DNA from: Sipunculus nudus
Lineage: Eukaryota; Annelida; Sipuncula; Golfingiida; Sipunculidae
Reading direction: 5' to 3'
Length of the DNA stretch: 64,000 nt
Assembly (NCBI GenBank): GCA_026874595.1
Contig: CM049319.1
Span: 65,406,417-65,470,416, forward strand
Position 1 is the first letter of the stretch, and every line of letters begins with the position of its first letter. A program made the position numbers and the translations under genes. Below are positions 52,712 through 63,571 of the stretch, piece by piece. The notes beneath the pieces are model-generated. The model searched no databases. It worked only from the letters and a program-made list of their open reading frames with translations, and had not been told where the DNA came from.

Positions 52712-52850
52712 CTTAACTGTTTGAAAGATAAATGACGCAATAAGAACAGTCTGTATGTCTGCGGTTACAAGCAGCAAGATGGTTAGAACCGGAAATCGAT
52801 AAATCCAGCACTGTCCAAGTCAGTCTCAAATACTCCCGATCTTTTCAGAG
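52712..52850 (-). other. KIF17: KIF17 non-coding 5' exon (5' UTR), 5' edge unknown
   Basis: The coding exon starts with an acceptor five bases before the ATG, so an upstream non-coding exon is required. The best partner donor is ttaag|gtaagtta with the exon ending at 52712, just where CpG-containing promoter-like sequence begins. The 5' limit (transcription start) is only estimated, placed below the X-box/CCAAT at 52866-52884. Confidence 0.55.
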
Positions 52851-53347
52851 ATGGAATTCGTGGATGTTGTCTTAGGCAACCAATGTAAACAACTTTTGAC
52901 AGCTCGCTGTTTTCAGACCGACGATTGAAATAAGTAATTTAAGCAAATATTATATTTAATGAAATTCTCTTTTTCCCCGCGGACAGTTCCTTACTTTAAT
53001 CAACCTCGGGACTTCAAAGTATACTGCTCACATCCATGGGAACGTTTCACACGTTAGCGGCACTGGAGGCCATTTTGACGCAAACTATGTTGCTGTGTAA
53101 ACTGGGAAATGTACTCTCCAATCAGTGTCTATTTTTAAAATATTAGACTACCATTGTAATGTTTCCTTCGATTTAGACATTAATTTGACAAAAACAAACG
53201 ATTCTATATGATTTATTGTATTAAGTAGACACAAGGTCGGTATTAATACTCGATTTTGATATTTTTAATGTTTTAATATTACAAAATATTAGCTTCTGTG
53301 TGGAGTGATGTAAGCAGCCTCGTTTTGCTTCATTCACCGGCTTCATC
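52851..53347. promoter_or_regulatory. Bidirectional KIF17/PSMD2 promoter region
   Basis: The two genes diverge from this interval. It has more CpG dinucleotides than the flanking introns. An ETS-like ccggaaat lies just to its left at about 52792, and a YY1-like ggccattttg sits near 53070. PSMD2's 5' UTR must occupy its right end, just before 53348. No TATA box is evident at a convincing position. Confidence 0.55.
52866..52884. promoter_or_regulatory. RFX X-box-like palindrome with adjoining CCAAT box
   Basis: gttgtcttaggcaac at 52866-52880 has two half-sites, GTTGTC and GGCAAC, separated by 3 nt. One base differs from the perfect inverted pair GTTGCC/GGCAAC. CCAAT follows at 52880-52884. RFX factors bind such X-boxes in ciliary genes, often with NF-Y at CCAAT (established). 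It sits just upstream of the inferred KIF17 start, between the two divergent genes. Confidence 0.5.
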
Positions 53348-53446
53348 ATGGCAGACAAGAAGGCTGAAAAGAAACCCAAGGAGGAGGAGGAGCAAAAAGA
53401 GACTAAAAATGAGAAGAAAAAAGCTGAAGAGAAGGAGGCTGAGATG
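53348..53446 (+). CDS. PSMD2: PSMD2 exon 1 (start codon, charged N-terminus)
   Basis: Codes [17 protein letters not shown]... and ends EAEM|gtaagt, phase 0. It is extremely Lys/Glu-rich, like the poorly conserved, disordered N-terminus of other RPN1 proteins. The ATG context is cttcatcATGG. This start was chosen because it is the first ATG in frame and the splice donor follows in phase with exon 2. The 5' UTR lies in roughly 53270-53347. Confidence 0.88.
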
Positions 53447-56400
53447 GTAAGTATATATTTTATCAAACCATCAATGCAAATCACACCAGTCTCAACAGGA
53501 ACCAAGATTTATACGGGAATAATTGTCGCGTCTGACCTGTCAAAATGTTGAGTCATGCGTCGTCTTTATGTATATATGGTCATCTTGCTCTTTTAAAAAA
53601 TATATTTGGTCGAATACCGGTCTAACATTGATTAAATATGGCCAATATTTTATTCTTTATATAGGCATAAATAGAAGACGGTGATATGTTCATAAAGTGC
53701 CATACACAGAAATGTCATAAAGGGTTGACCATATTGTGCTTGTATTATCGCTCATCACATTTCATTTGTTCTCGAGAAAGAGTAGACGCAATGAGTGCTG
53801 TATCTAGCAAATCGTGTCCTTTGGTGTGCTAAACCAAGTTAAATCTACCTAGGACAGCAGGAATTTACCAAGATAACTATTTCTAGGGGAGGGAGTGGGA
53901 TGGATGATCAGGAGCCAGATATTTAAATTGCAGAATTATGGCTGAGCATCAGCTTAATATCAGTAGTACTCTGTAAAGACTAAAGTGATTGATGTATCCT
54001 GCTAAACTGCCCAGACCCACCTGTGAGTGATGTCTAAGTGGTACTGGCCAGGATTGGCCATCTAGCTACCCAGCCACAGTGCTTGCTACCTGCTCAGGGA
54101 CCAACCCAAGGAGATCTGTTATGTAACACACTTAATTGCTTTTGGTCAGGGAAATACTGACAGAGCAGACCTAATTAGCTAATTACTTAGAGGATTCATT
54201 TGATAATATCAAATGGATCCTTTCATGAATTGATGTCTGAATGCATATGATTTTAAAATATTTGTCAAAAGTGTTTTTGTATAAATCAGGAATTTTCATT
54301 TAAGGGATGTTTTGGTTGTTTCATGATATGTATACTAGTGTATATTTACCACAGTTGTTTATAATTTTCCAAATTTTCCAGTTTTACGTGTGTCCTACAA
54401 TATATCTTCACTTAAACTGTAAATATACTAAAATATACAGGTTCTTGTACATTGAATCTTATAGTATATGTAAAGTTCTTATGTGGTGTATTGTCTCTGT
54501 ATTTCAGTTATTTCTGTCTGTCTCATATGACCGTGTACAAAACAATTTTGACTGAACATTTCATCCTCCTTCAATACAGAAGAGCTTGCTGCTGGGTGGC
54601 TGGCTGTGTATAATGAGATATAACATGTGGAGAATATAAATATATATAATAGTTAAAATATGCAGTTAAGATAGGCCTAGAATTTTAGATACATATAATT
54701 TATCAGATCTTCCCAGATTTACCTTTATTTTTCAAATGGTCATTATTTAAACCTTAATATATGCTCTAAAAAATTGCTTAAATAGATACCAGTACAAAGA
54801 ATCTGAACTGGTACCAGTATTTCTTTATGCATGATATGTGTGATATTATTTAGAATCACTTGCTGATTATGGAGGGGAAATAGTCATACCTGAAGAAAGG
54901 CTTTTCTGAATGCCTCGGTTATGCTAACAGTGTAGCCATGAACAACCTGTGTGGCTTAGGTCACCTGCCTCCCTGATTGGATTGCATTGGTATTAACTTT
55001 GAGCAATTATAGAATAGGTGCCTACCAGAAAATTTATATGTATGTATAGTTTCATGTAAAAGAGGGCGATATATTTGATGCCTGGTTATAAAATGAATGG
55101 TGATAGACTGAGATTTAATCCCTTATGCCACTATTTTTGTCATATTCACTTTTCTGCATTATCCTTGGGAGTAAACCCAGTGGGCACCAATTCTGTAATT
55201 GTACCTGTGAACTGTTCTGGAGATCTTAATTAGAGATTGCAAACTGTTAACTAACCAATGAGGAGTTCACCAAAAGAACACATAGATTGTAATCAAATTT
55301 CTTTTGCCATGCTCTGCATCATTATCCTTTTATATTTTATTTTTTTATAGTACTAAACAGACCTGGAGTTACTACTTTGTAAAAAATCATTCCTTCAGTT
55401 GTGGTTACAGTTACAAAAATATTATGTTACTTTTAACAATTACATCAAAATATAATCATGATCATTATTGATCCTGGTTATAAAGTGTACTTTTGTAGAT
55501 TTTACCTGGCTAGAGTAACTTACCAACTCTTAGTCAATTATTCATAATTGTATTTATTAAATCACATCATGATGAACATCAGATAAACTGATAAAAAAAC
55601 CTTTAGAATGATCAGTGTGATCATGATAGCTTTTGAATATGATTTCTTTTCAGTTAATACTCCAAAAGCAAAAGGCTTGTAGTTTATAAATGATTTTTCA
55701 AAATATGTTCTGTAGAATTCTTAAATATTCAATTGTTAAGCAATATCATGATTTTCCAGTGTTACCAGCTTCTAAAAAGTTTATGTTGATCAGTTACCAT
55801 CTGTTCACTGAACAGAAAGCAACTGCTGTTTACTGTTTCATAGTTATTCAGAGTGAAATGAAATTAAATTTATAAGAAATTTTGTGATCAGACATGATTA
55901 TGATAACTTTTGCCAAAAATTAAATGAACTGTGATTATACATTACATTGATGTTACCTTACTTATTATACATAATCATCGAATAGCAACTTTTTAATATA
56001 TTATCACACCTTAATATATTTATAAATATATGCAAACTTTAATGGAAGAGTGCTTTAGAAATACTCACTGACAGTTAGTGTGGTTAGACTAGTTTGGTAC
56101 AAAAATAACAAAAACAATGCAAAATTTACAGCATGAGGACTGTTATTGTTCCATAAAATACAAAGTTTAAGATACTTGTAAATAATAAAATTTCCTATGG
56201 TTTCTTAAATGTGCCTTAATATTCTCCATCTTGTTCAGTTACATTGTGTTTTGTTTTACTTGGTCCATTTAGATTTCATGTACTTATGATTGTTACCAAT
56301 TTCAGACAGAGGAGGACAAGCAACTTCAAGAGGAGCTCAATCTCTTGGTTGAAAGACTGACTGTAAGTATTCTTTAAGCTATTCATATACAAAAATCTGT

Positions 56401-59400
56401 GTGTATTTATAAGCCCATCTAAGAGGGGTTGTATCATGGTATGTCCATCTTTTTTGTTTACCTTTAGGGTTGCCATAATAACTTTCCATTACCAGGGCTA
56501 TGATGGAATTTCAGAAAACTCACTTTAACTATTTACCAATAGGCTCTCTCACCTGAGTTTGGTTCTTTGCAGAATCTATGCATATTTAATGAGGTCATCA
56601 GACTTTTGTATATATTCACTAATAGAGTTTGACCTGTATTCATTTCTTGACAGAATTTGGGAATATTAAATGGGGTCAGAGATCACAAGGCATACAATGG
56701 GCATATTATACACTTTTGCAGTGCTTTTGTTTCTTTTATAAATACAGCTACCTGTGCATTATTCACACAATTGTATCCTAGACAAAGTCAGGGGACACTA
56801 TGGTTTCATATAAATGAAATTGGGTCACATTTTTCAGTGGCTGAAGTAGTTAACTTTAATTTGAAGTAATACCCCTATCTAGCTACCAAGATTGTTTTTT
56901 ATTCTGTATTTAGAATGCCTTTTTCATTACTTAAATCTTGTGAACAGTTATAAGGGCATGAGATTAATCTTTTATCAAAACTTTCTAAATTTTCGCAGGA
57001 AAATCTTTAAAAGGTATATTTGTGTTATAAATCTAAAACATTTAATTCACCATTTTAGGGTGGCACTGGGACCATTAGCACTCTTTTATCTCTCCTTTTG
57101 ACTTGTTATTTTTCTGAATGACTCATTTTAGGAACCAAAGCAAGAGCTGTATCGTGCTGCGCTGGAGAGCCTTCGCACGCAGATCAGATCGTCAACCACT
57201 TCAATGACATCAGTTCCGAAACCTCTCAAGTTTCTGCGGCCTCACTATGAAACCCTGAAGAATGTGTATGATAAGATCATCGACAACGAGACAAAGGTGA
57301 GGAGAGCTTTCATCTAGCTGAAATCTGTAAAACATGGCAGATCTTATATACAGGAGACCATGATTGACATATCAGTGCCAAACAGAATTTGAGTCAATTC
57401 TGGAGAAATTGACCTGCCTAAAGATGTTTTATTCTCAAATTTGAGCAAGCTGCAGTTCTGGTCTTACTGTACTCAAGGCATTTTTTGTTTCATCATTTTA
57501 TCACTGTCAGTCAGCTCTTTGTAAAAATAGTCTTGGTGCTGGTTAATTCCTTTAGAATAGAAAATAAAGATTCAAGTACGAGGATAACAATGCCAAATAT
57601 ACTGTAAATGAATAAGGTACTTTCTGTGGGTGTGATTGCTACACATGTATGTCAGTGCATAGCAACCATCTGTGGTGCTTGTCATGAATAATTTTGTTTA
57701 GTATCTTGGTTATGACCTGCATGACTCTGACTAGTGCTCTGATCATGCAATTACAGTGAAACCTTGTTGTGTCGAACTCGCTTAAGTTAAATACCCTGCT
57801 CATGTTGAAGTTACGGACTCGATATTGCTGACAACTCTAGTTAAATTATAACCAAATAAAACCCGCTTGTGTCGAACCTCGGATGTGTCGAAGTATTCTC
57901 AGGGTCCCATTGACTTTGACTCAACATGGTTTCACTGTATATGTAGATGGTTCACCTTGGCTGAGATTTTTCATGGTCAGCTCCACCTGGGTCAGTGCTC
58001 TGCAGGCTTAATGGGGAGGCTGTGCCTAACCACCCACAAACAAGGGGTTCCTCTGTGTTATGATCCTGCAATGACACACGCCCAGGACACCTGCAGCAGT
58101 GGCACACTTGAGCCTGGTTGAAGCCAAGATTTTCATTTGTATGCCCCTGTCACATCACATAGTTTGAAAACAGAATGGAATTCTACAGATGTACACAGTA
58201 TAAATTTAGTTAAGCAAGCATTTAAAAAATGCTTTTGAAATAACCAAAAATCAAATTGAAAACAATTTGAGATTCCCTGTGGACACATATGTATTGTAGT
58301 ATCTGGAAAAAACTAGTACTTTCTTTTATTTTGAACACAGTGATCATAGGTGATCCTATGTGATTTTGTATCTGTTTGAATAAGCTAGACCTCATGGTGT
58401 TTCAACTTTAAGATAATTAACAATTTTTTAATTTTAACAGAGATTCTGTGCTGATGTGATCTCGGTGCTCAGTATGACCATGAGCAAGGAGAGAGACTGT
58501 CTTCGCTTCAGGATGCTGGGATCACATGAACCAATCGGATCCTGGGGACATGAATATGTCAGGTAAAGCCCACATGTGTACTTGACTTGTGAATTTTTTA
58601 TGCAAGAATAATAAAAGTACTAGAATTAAGATTGAAAAGTTGTTTTCACCATGTTTAAAATTACTAGCATATCACTGGTATATTATTTTTAACCGGACGA
58701 GCCAGGATGACAGTTGGCACACTGGCATAGTTTTTGGTAGGTGTTGCTGCAATAGTCTCTTCAATGATGTCATATTTCTCAAGATTTAAGAAAAATTTGG
58801 AAACAGACCCCCCCCCCCTTCAGAGGGGCTGCAGTGGTTGAGTATTACCACTGTCCTTTATATTATAGATGAAAACCTGTCTGTTCTTTGTTTATCCTTT
58901 GCACATTTAATTAATAAACTTTTAAAGTTGTGCATTGTATACTTGAACTTTTCTTATCCTTAAAAGGTATGTTGATGCAGCCGGGCATAACATACTGTGG
59001 TTGCCTTTTGTTTACCTGGGTTTAAATTTCACGGTATTCATAAATGGGAAATAATAGCAAGTCTAAAACCTTCAGAAACAAGATGCCCCATCAAGTATGA
59101 TGTACAGGAAGGGATGATGCTTCTCAACAACCAGTTATAACATCCCTGAAAACATGGTTCATTTATCAGCAACCTAATATTTTCATGGCATCTTAACCAT
59201 CACATGCAAACACGTAATAATTATTGTAAAATTTGTGGTATCACCAGAGATATATTGACAATGACACAGGTCATGGTATTATGTATAATGACTGTGACAA
59301 AAGTGAGTGAGGTATTGAGGGATTTATTCTTATTTCATACTAAATACATATACTGCTGTATTTTGATTGTATACATTCTGGTGCACAAGCAAAAATGAAA

Positions 59401-62400
59401 CATTTGCAAAACTTTCAAAATGAAGAAATCGCAAATTTCAGCCTCACAAATTTAAAGCTAACCACAATGTATATGTCCTATACAGCAGTTCGTTACTTAT
59501 TAAGTCTACCTCTTTATGTCCTTATGAAGACATCTGACAGGAGAGGTGTCACAGGAATGGCAAGATCTAGACAACAAGAACCAAACCAAGCAGACAGAGC
59601 TGCTGAAACTGGTGGATGACATCGTCCCCTACCTGATGACACACAACGCTGAAGCGGAGGCCTGCGACTTACTGATGGAGATTGAACGCTTGGACATGCT
59701 ACAGCAGTTTGTTGAGGAGTCAGCTTTTGCTAGGGTGTGTCTGTATTTAATCAGGTTAGTCATCCAACTTTCAAGTTTGTTTTTCACGAATTCTGCCAAA
59801 TAATACATTTTCATGTGTTTATATCTCACAAAATTTGTCGATAGATTCTAATGACATTTTGTGGAGAGATTATTAAAATCAGTTGGGTTTCTAAAGATTC
59901 AAGATTATAATTTTCGCAACATGCCATACCACGATAGCTTGTGTATCTGTTAAATATTCAGAGGTCAAAATAGTTTCAAATGCTCAAAGACAATTATAGG
60001 ATATAAGACATAGTTCTGCAGTGTAAACCAGACATGGGGTCTATTACAGGTGTTCTATTACTATTACTATTACCATTACTTTCAATTTCTGATATTACTA
60101 TTACTATTACTATTACCTCATTTTATCTTCTATTACTATTACTATTACTATTACTTGGGTATCTTTTACTATTACTATTACTATTACTTAAACTTATGGG
60201 AGGATTCTAGACCTTGTGCAGCCAAGTGTGCTATAAACTAGCACTACAATCACAAATTTAAATAATATTACAAGCGCCTATATCATCCAGTTATCTACAC
60301 AATTTTCTTATACTATGTCTGTCATTTACAGAAAGCCTAATGATAATGTGGAGATCTTAATTATTTCTTTTTTTTATATTTTGAAACCTCAATGCCTGTT
60401 ATTTGGACATTTCAAGTAGAAAATATAAGATAGTTGTATGAACTTTTGAATACATGTTAATTGAAAGCAACCCATTGTAAAGGCCCTGGCATATGTAAAA
60501 TATTGATTTATAATTATATGCATACTTGTACATTTTTTCTTCATATATATTTCACATAAATTTATTTTATAGTACATACTTCCATTTAGATTAAATCTTC
60601 TTTCTTATTAATAAATAAAGAATTTCAGTGTAACTTAAATTATTCATGATTTTTGCATATTATTATTTAGTATCAAAGCTGACAAATCAGTCCTTTATGT
60701 ATGTATCAGGATAGGAATTTATGTAGGGCTGTGTCCTGTTTCCCAATCCTTATTAATATATCAAATAAAAATACTGTTTACCTCAATATTCTGGACAGAA
60801 CCAAACTGGAGACAAAGAACGCATCTTCTCGGGTGTATATGTTCATTTGGAAGTGATGCCATGTTTTATTCCATTGCATAGTACATCTTGAGAGTGAACA
60901 GAGAGGTGGTAGACTTTACAATATTGGTAGCATGCATGGCCTTTATTCTTCTGGCATGCCCTACTTCATTGCAGCAAAACCAGCAAAGGATAACTTAGGA
61001 ATATGGAGAGGTATTAAAACTTTTAAATCAGTTTTACAATTCCAATAAAATGTTATATAAATAACTTTCATAATAAATTTGGTATTAAACAATCTTGTAC
61101 TTTAAATTTTGTGCATAACAGGATCTAATTAACTTATATAAGAATTTCAGTTATTAAATAATAAAATATTAACAGTAACATATATTCTCATATTATATAA
61201 TCAAATTAATTTATATCATGAAAAAATGGTTCATTTAATTTTCAAAATATAAATCAAAATAATTTTAGATACTGAATGAAGGTATGCAAAATTGGTACTA
61301 TGAAATAACAGACACATATTAAAAGAATAGTTTTAAAAGAATATGTATATAAATTAACTATATAATACATGTGCCTGCAGTATTACTTTAAGTATCCAAG
61401 TGATTGTAGTACTGGTATAAGTTTACAGCATTGAAGGCTTCAAGACTTTATGGGTAGTGAAAACACCATAAGCCTATCATAACATTTTGGGTCTGCACTA
61501 TATCTGGTTCCATATTATATTTCTCTTGAATGTGTGTTATTGCAATCTGTATTATTTAAATGCAAAGTGGCTGGTAAAAACAAATCAAGGTACATTTCAG
61601 AATATGCATATGGATTGATGGATGTAAGATAAGATGTACATGTCACAATAATAATAAACTATTTATCTCTCTCTTAAACATGCCTCTGTTTATCCATGGT
61701 TTAGTAATCAAAGGTCAGATTGTGGTAACTTATTTGGCTGAGACCTGCTTTGTCCAGTACTCTTATGTAATTAGCATCTGTGGTCATCAGCAATGTGGCA
61801 GCTGGCCCATGCTTGCCTCAACAATAGGCACATCCTTGGCAATCACTGGACAAGAACTGAGTCTGTTCAGCATTATTTGCTGATATGCTTCATGATCAAG
61901 GGGTTCACAGGAAGTAATAGAAAGTAATATGTATTACTCTATTACTTTGTCTTCTGTTTCTATTACTATTGCTATTACAGCTCAAATTTTTGAGTCTATT
62001 ACTATTACTATTACTATTACATGGAAAAAGCTGTAATAGTCTATTACTATTACTATTACTTATTACTATTACCCCATGTCTGGTGTAAACCAGACTCCTT
62101 ATGAGGTTTAAGGTGGTTGTATTTATGTAACTCATATTAAAAAATGAATTAATTGATAAAGTTGCAATGTATATTAAATTTTTTTACAAACAATCCATGT
62201 ATGATCAAAGCTTAACCATCAGTCTTGCTGGGCTTTTGCAGTTTTATACTTTAATATTACAATGTATTTTAGAACCGAGGGTAGATAATTTTCAGTTTTA
62301 AAAAAATTCACATTCCAGCTGTGTACCATATGTGGCTGAGCCAGAGAACACCAACCTTCTAAAAACCTCCATGGGGATCTACCGCAAGTTTAACAAGTTC

Positions 62401-63571
62401 CCAGAGGCTCTGAGATGTGCCCTGCAGCTCAATGACATGGACATGGTTCAGGAGTGTTTCAGTTCCTGCAAAGACAAGTAAGTTTGGTATATTCATATTT
62501 GTTGGAGCCCTAAGCAATCTTGAGCTTTAAAGTTGTTACTACCATGAAAAAAAAAGAGAAAACTAACCTCAGTTGGAGGCTACTTCCCTTGGCCTAACTT
62601 TGCTTTCAGGACTTTGCCTAACCAGATTTCGGGAAATTTAGGAATCTCCATTTCAGTAATTATTCAGAAATTTATACCTCATTCCCTCTTATTCTTGCAT
62701 TTATAGTAATTCCAACTGGCTAGACCCCCACCCATTTTCCAGTTTGTGGAAATACCTTTCTCATGCCTGTACATTCCAAGTGACACAAGTGAAAAGTCTT
62801 TACTTTTCTGGACAAAACTATAAGGATAAATATTCACAAATCAAAGGAATCGATGGTGACATCTAAATTGAATCATGTCTTCTCATAAAATCCCATACAA
62901 CCTTGATTGCTACACATCAAGTAACAACGTGCTATGATTGCTGTATGTAACACTTGCGTGTTTTTTGCAGCATCCTGCAGAAGCAGCTGGCATTTATCCT
63001 CGGCCGTCACCAGGTCTGTCTGGAGCTGAACGAGGACTTGGATGAGTCAGAGGACCTGACAGAGATCATGTCCAATGTCCAGCTCAACAGTAACTTCCTA
63101 GCCCTAGCTAGAGAGGTCTGTGTTTGTGTTAACGCTGAAATATAAGGATTTAGATAAGGCTCAGATGAATAGCTGCTGTCAGTGCTGCCAGTATATAATC
63201 ATAGTACAGTTAGATCAGTGTCAAAGACTCCAATGAGTCAAATGCAGATATCAGAATTTTACAGGTTTAATTCAAAGGGGACAGGTCAGCCGAATTTGAC
63301 ACAGAAAGTTGTAATGTGACACCCTCTCTGCTTCATCATATTTTTATTGCCTAAGCTTAAGAGTCCTTGCTGACATGTTCTTTCACATTTGTGACATATA
63401 TTTTGTTTTGTACATTTCCCCATCAAGATAAGGCAGATGTTATTCTTCATAAAACTAAGAAGATATATTTTATAAAACATACTGACCCTTTGGTACCATC
63501 AACTTTTCAGCTTGACATTATGGAACCTAAGGTCCCAGAGGACATTTACAAGACACACCTAGAACCCAATA
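53348..63571 (+). CDS. PSMD2: 26S proteasome non-ATPase regulatory subunit 2 (RPN1), 5' part, continues past the window
   Basis: RPN1 is the base subunit of the 19S regulatory particle that docks ubiquitin, ubiquitin-like shuttle proteins and USP14/Ubp6. Join: 53348-53446, 56306-56362, 57132-57296, 58441-58562, 59530-59754, 62319-62477, 62971-63115, 63511-63571; phases agree throughout (1033 nt, about 344 codons of roughly 900). The N-terminus is a Lys/Glu-rich disordered stretch. Next come [17 protein letters not shown], the near-invariant [70 protein letters not shown] and [18 protein letters not shown]. The PC-repeat toroid and C-terminus lie beyond 64000. Identity is secure. Confidence 0.96.
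53447..56305 (+). other. PSMD2 intron 1
   Basis: AT-rich first intron of 2.9 kb. No exon or repeat recognised. Confidence 0.5.
56306..56362 (+). CDS. PSMD2: PSMD2 exon 2
   Basis: 57 nt coding [19 protein letters not shown], aligning with vertebrate [20 protein letters not shown]. Acceptor caatttcag, donor gtaagt; phase 0 at both ends. Confidence 0.94.
56363..57131 (+). repeat. PSMD2 intron 2 with inverted family B repeat copy
   Basis: 'atatttaatgaggtcatcag' (about 56583) and 'attaaatggggtcagagatc' (about 56667) are reverse-complement matches to the 'gacctcattaaatatg' phrases of family B in KIF17 introns 15 and 8. Confidence 0.5.
57132..57296 (+). CDS. PSMD2: PSMD2 exon 3
   Basis: Codes [19 protein letters not shown], then [20 protein letters not shown] and [16 protein letters not shown]. 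The [20 protein letters not shown] block is nearly invariant in animal RPN1. Acceptor cattttag, donor gtgagg; phase 0. Confidence 0.97.
57754..57937. mobile_element. 184-bp pogo-type MITE
   Basis: Inverted ends 'cagtgaaaccttgttg' and 'caacatggtttcactg', flanked by TA on both sides (57752-57753, 57938-57939). The interior has 'tgtcgaactcg..tgtcgaacctcgg' motifs. Non-coding. Lies in PSMD2 intron 3. Confidence 0.75.
58441..58562 (+). CDS. PSMD2: PSMD2 exon 4
   Basis: Codes [19 protein letters not shown], then [20 protein letters not shown] and VR. Matches [21 protein letters not shown] and [10 protein letters not shown]. Acceptor ttttaacag, donor gtaaag; ends phase 2. Confidence 0.96.
58563..59529 (+). 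other. PSMD2 intron 4
   Basis: AT-rich intron containing an 11-base poly(C) at 58808-58818. Nothing else recognised. Confidence 0.5.
59530..59754 (+). CDS. PSMD2: PSMD2 exon 5
   Basis: Starts by completing Arg (AG|A) and codes [40 protein letters not shown] and [10 protein letters not shown]. The acceptor is an unusual atgaag at 59524-59529. A more typical-looking acag at 59536-59539 would break the frame and delete the conserved HL(A/T)GEV, so the AAG site is chosen on conservation. Donor gttagt after 59754, phase 2. Confidence 0.92.
60025..62092. repeat. Paired (TATTAC)n microsatellites bounded by inverted 'ccagacatgggg' in PSMD2 intron 5
   Basis: At about 60032 'ccagacatgggg' leads into 'ctattactattac' repeats (to 60190). 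At about 61920-62072 a second 'tattactattac' block ends in 'accccatgtctgg', the inverted copy. The second boundary also forms a small hairpin (gtctggt gtaa accagac). The roughly 1.7 kb between the blocks is AT-rich with no gene. It may be one ~2 kb non-autonomous element or two copies of a short one. Confidence 0.5.
62319..62477 (+). CDS. PSMD2: PSMD2 exon 6
   Basis: Codes [39 protein letters not shown] and CFSSCKD. Matches vertebrate CVNYVPEPEN and RKFSRFPEALRLALMLND. Acceptor cattccag, donor gtaagt; phase 2 in and out. Confidence 0.95.
62478..62970 (+). other. PSMD2 intron 6
   Basis: Short intron; nothing recognised. Confidence 0.6.
62971..63115 (+). CDS. PSMD2: PSMD2 exon 7
   Basis: Codes [38 protein letters not shown] and [10 protein letters not shown]. 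The last block is invariant across RPN1. Acceptor ttttttgcag. The donor is gtctgt, off-consensus at +3 to +5, but the boundary ARE|LDIMEPK is fixed by homology. Confidence 0.95.
63116..63510 (+). other. PSMD2 intron 7
   Basis: Short intron following the non-consensus donor gtctgt; nothing else recognised. Confidence 0.6.
63511..63571 (+). CDS. PSMD2: PSMD2 exon 8 (last exon in window)
   Basis: 61 nt coding [20 protein letters not shown]; ends AAT A|gtaagt, phase 1, so the next exon lies beyond 64000. The conserved continuation (RFGGSGSQ in vertebrates) is not found in the remaining 429 bases. Confidence 0.93.

Noticed and set aside
53221-53505. 94-codon Phe/Ser-rich open frame antisense to PSMD2 exon 1
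   Set aside because: Mirror image of the Lys/Glu-rich PSMD2 N-terminus (antisense of AAG/GAG codons).
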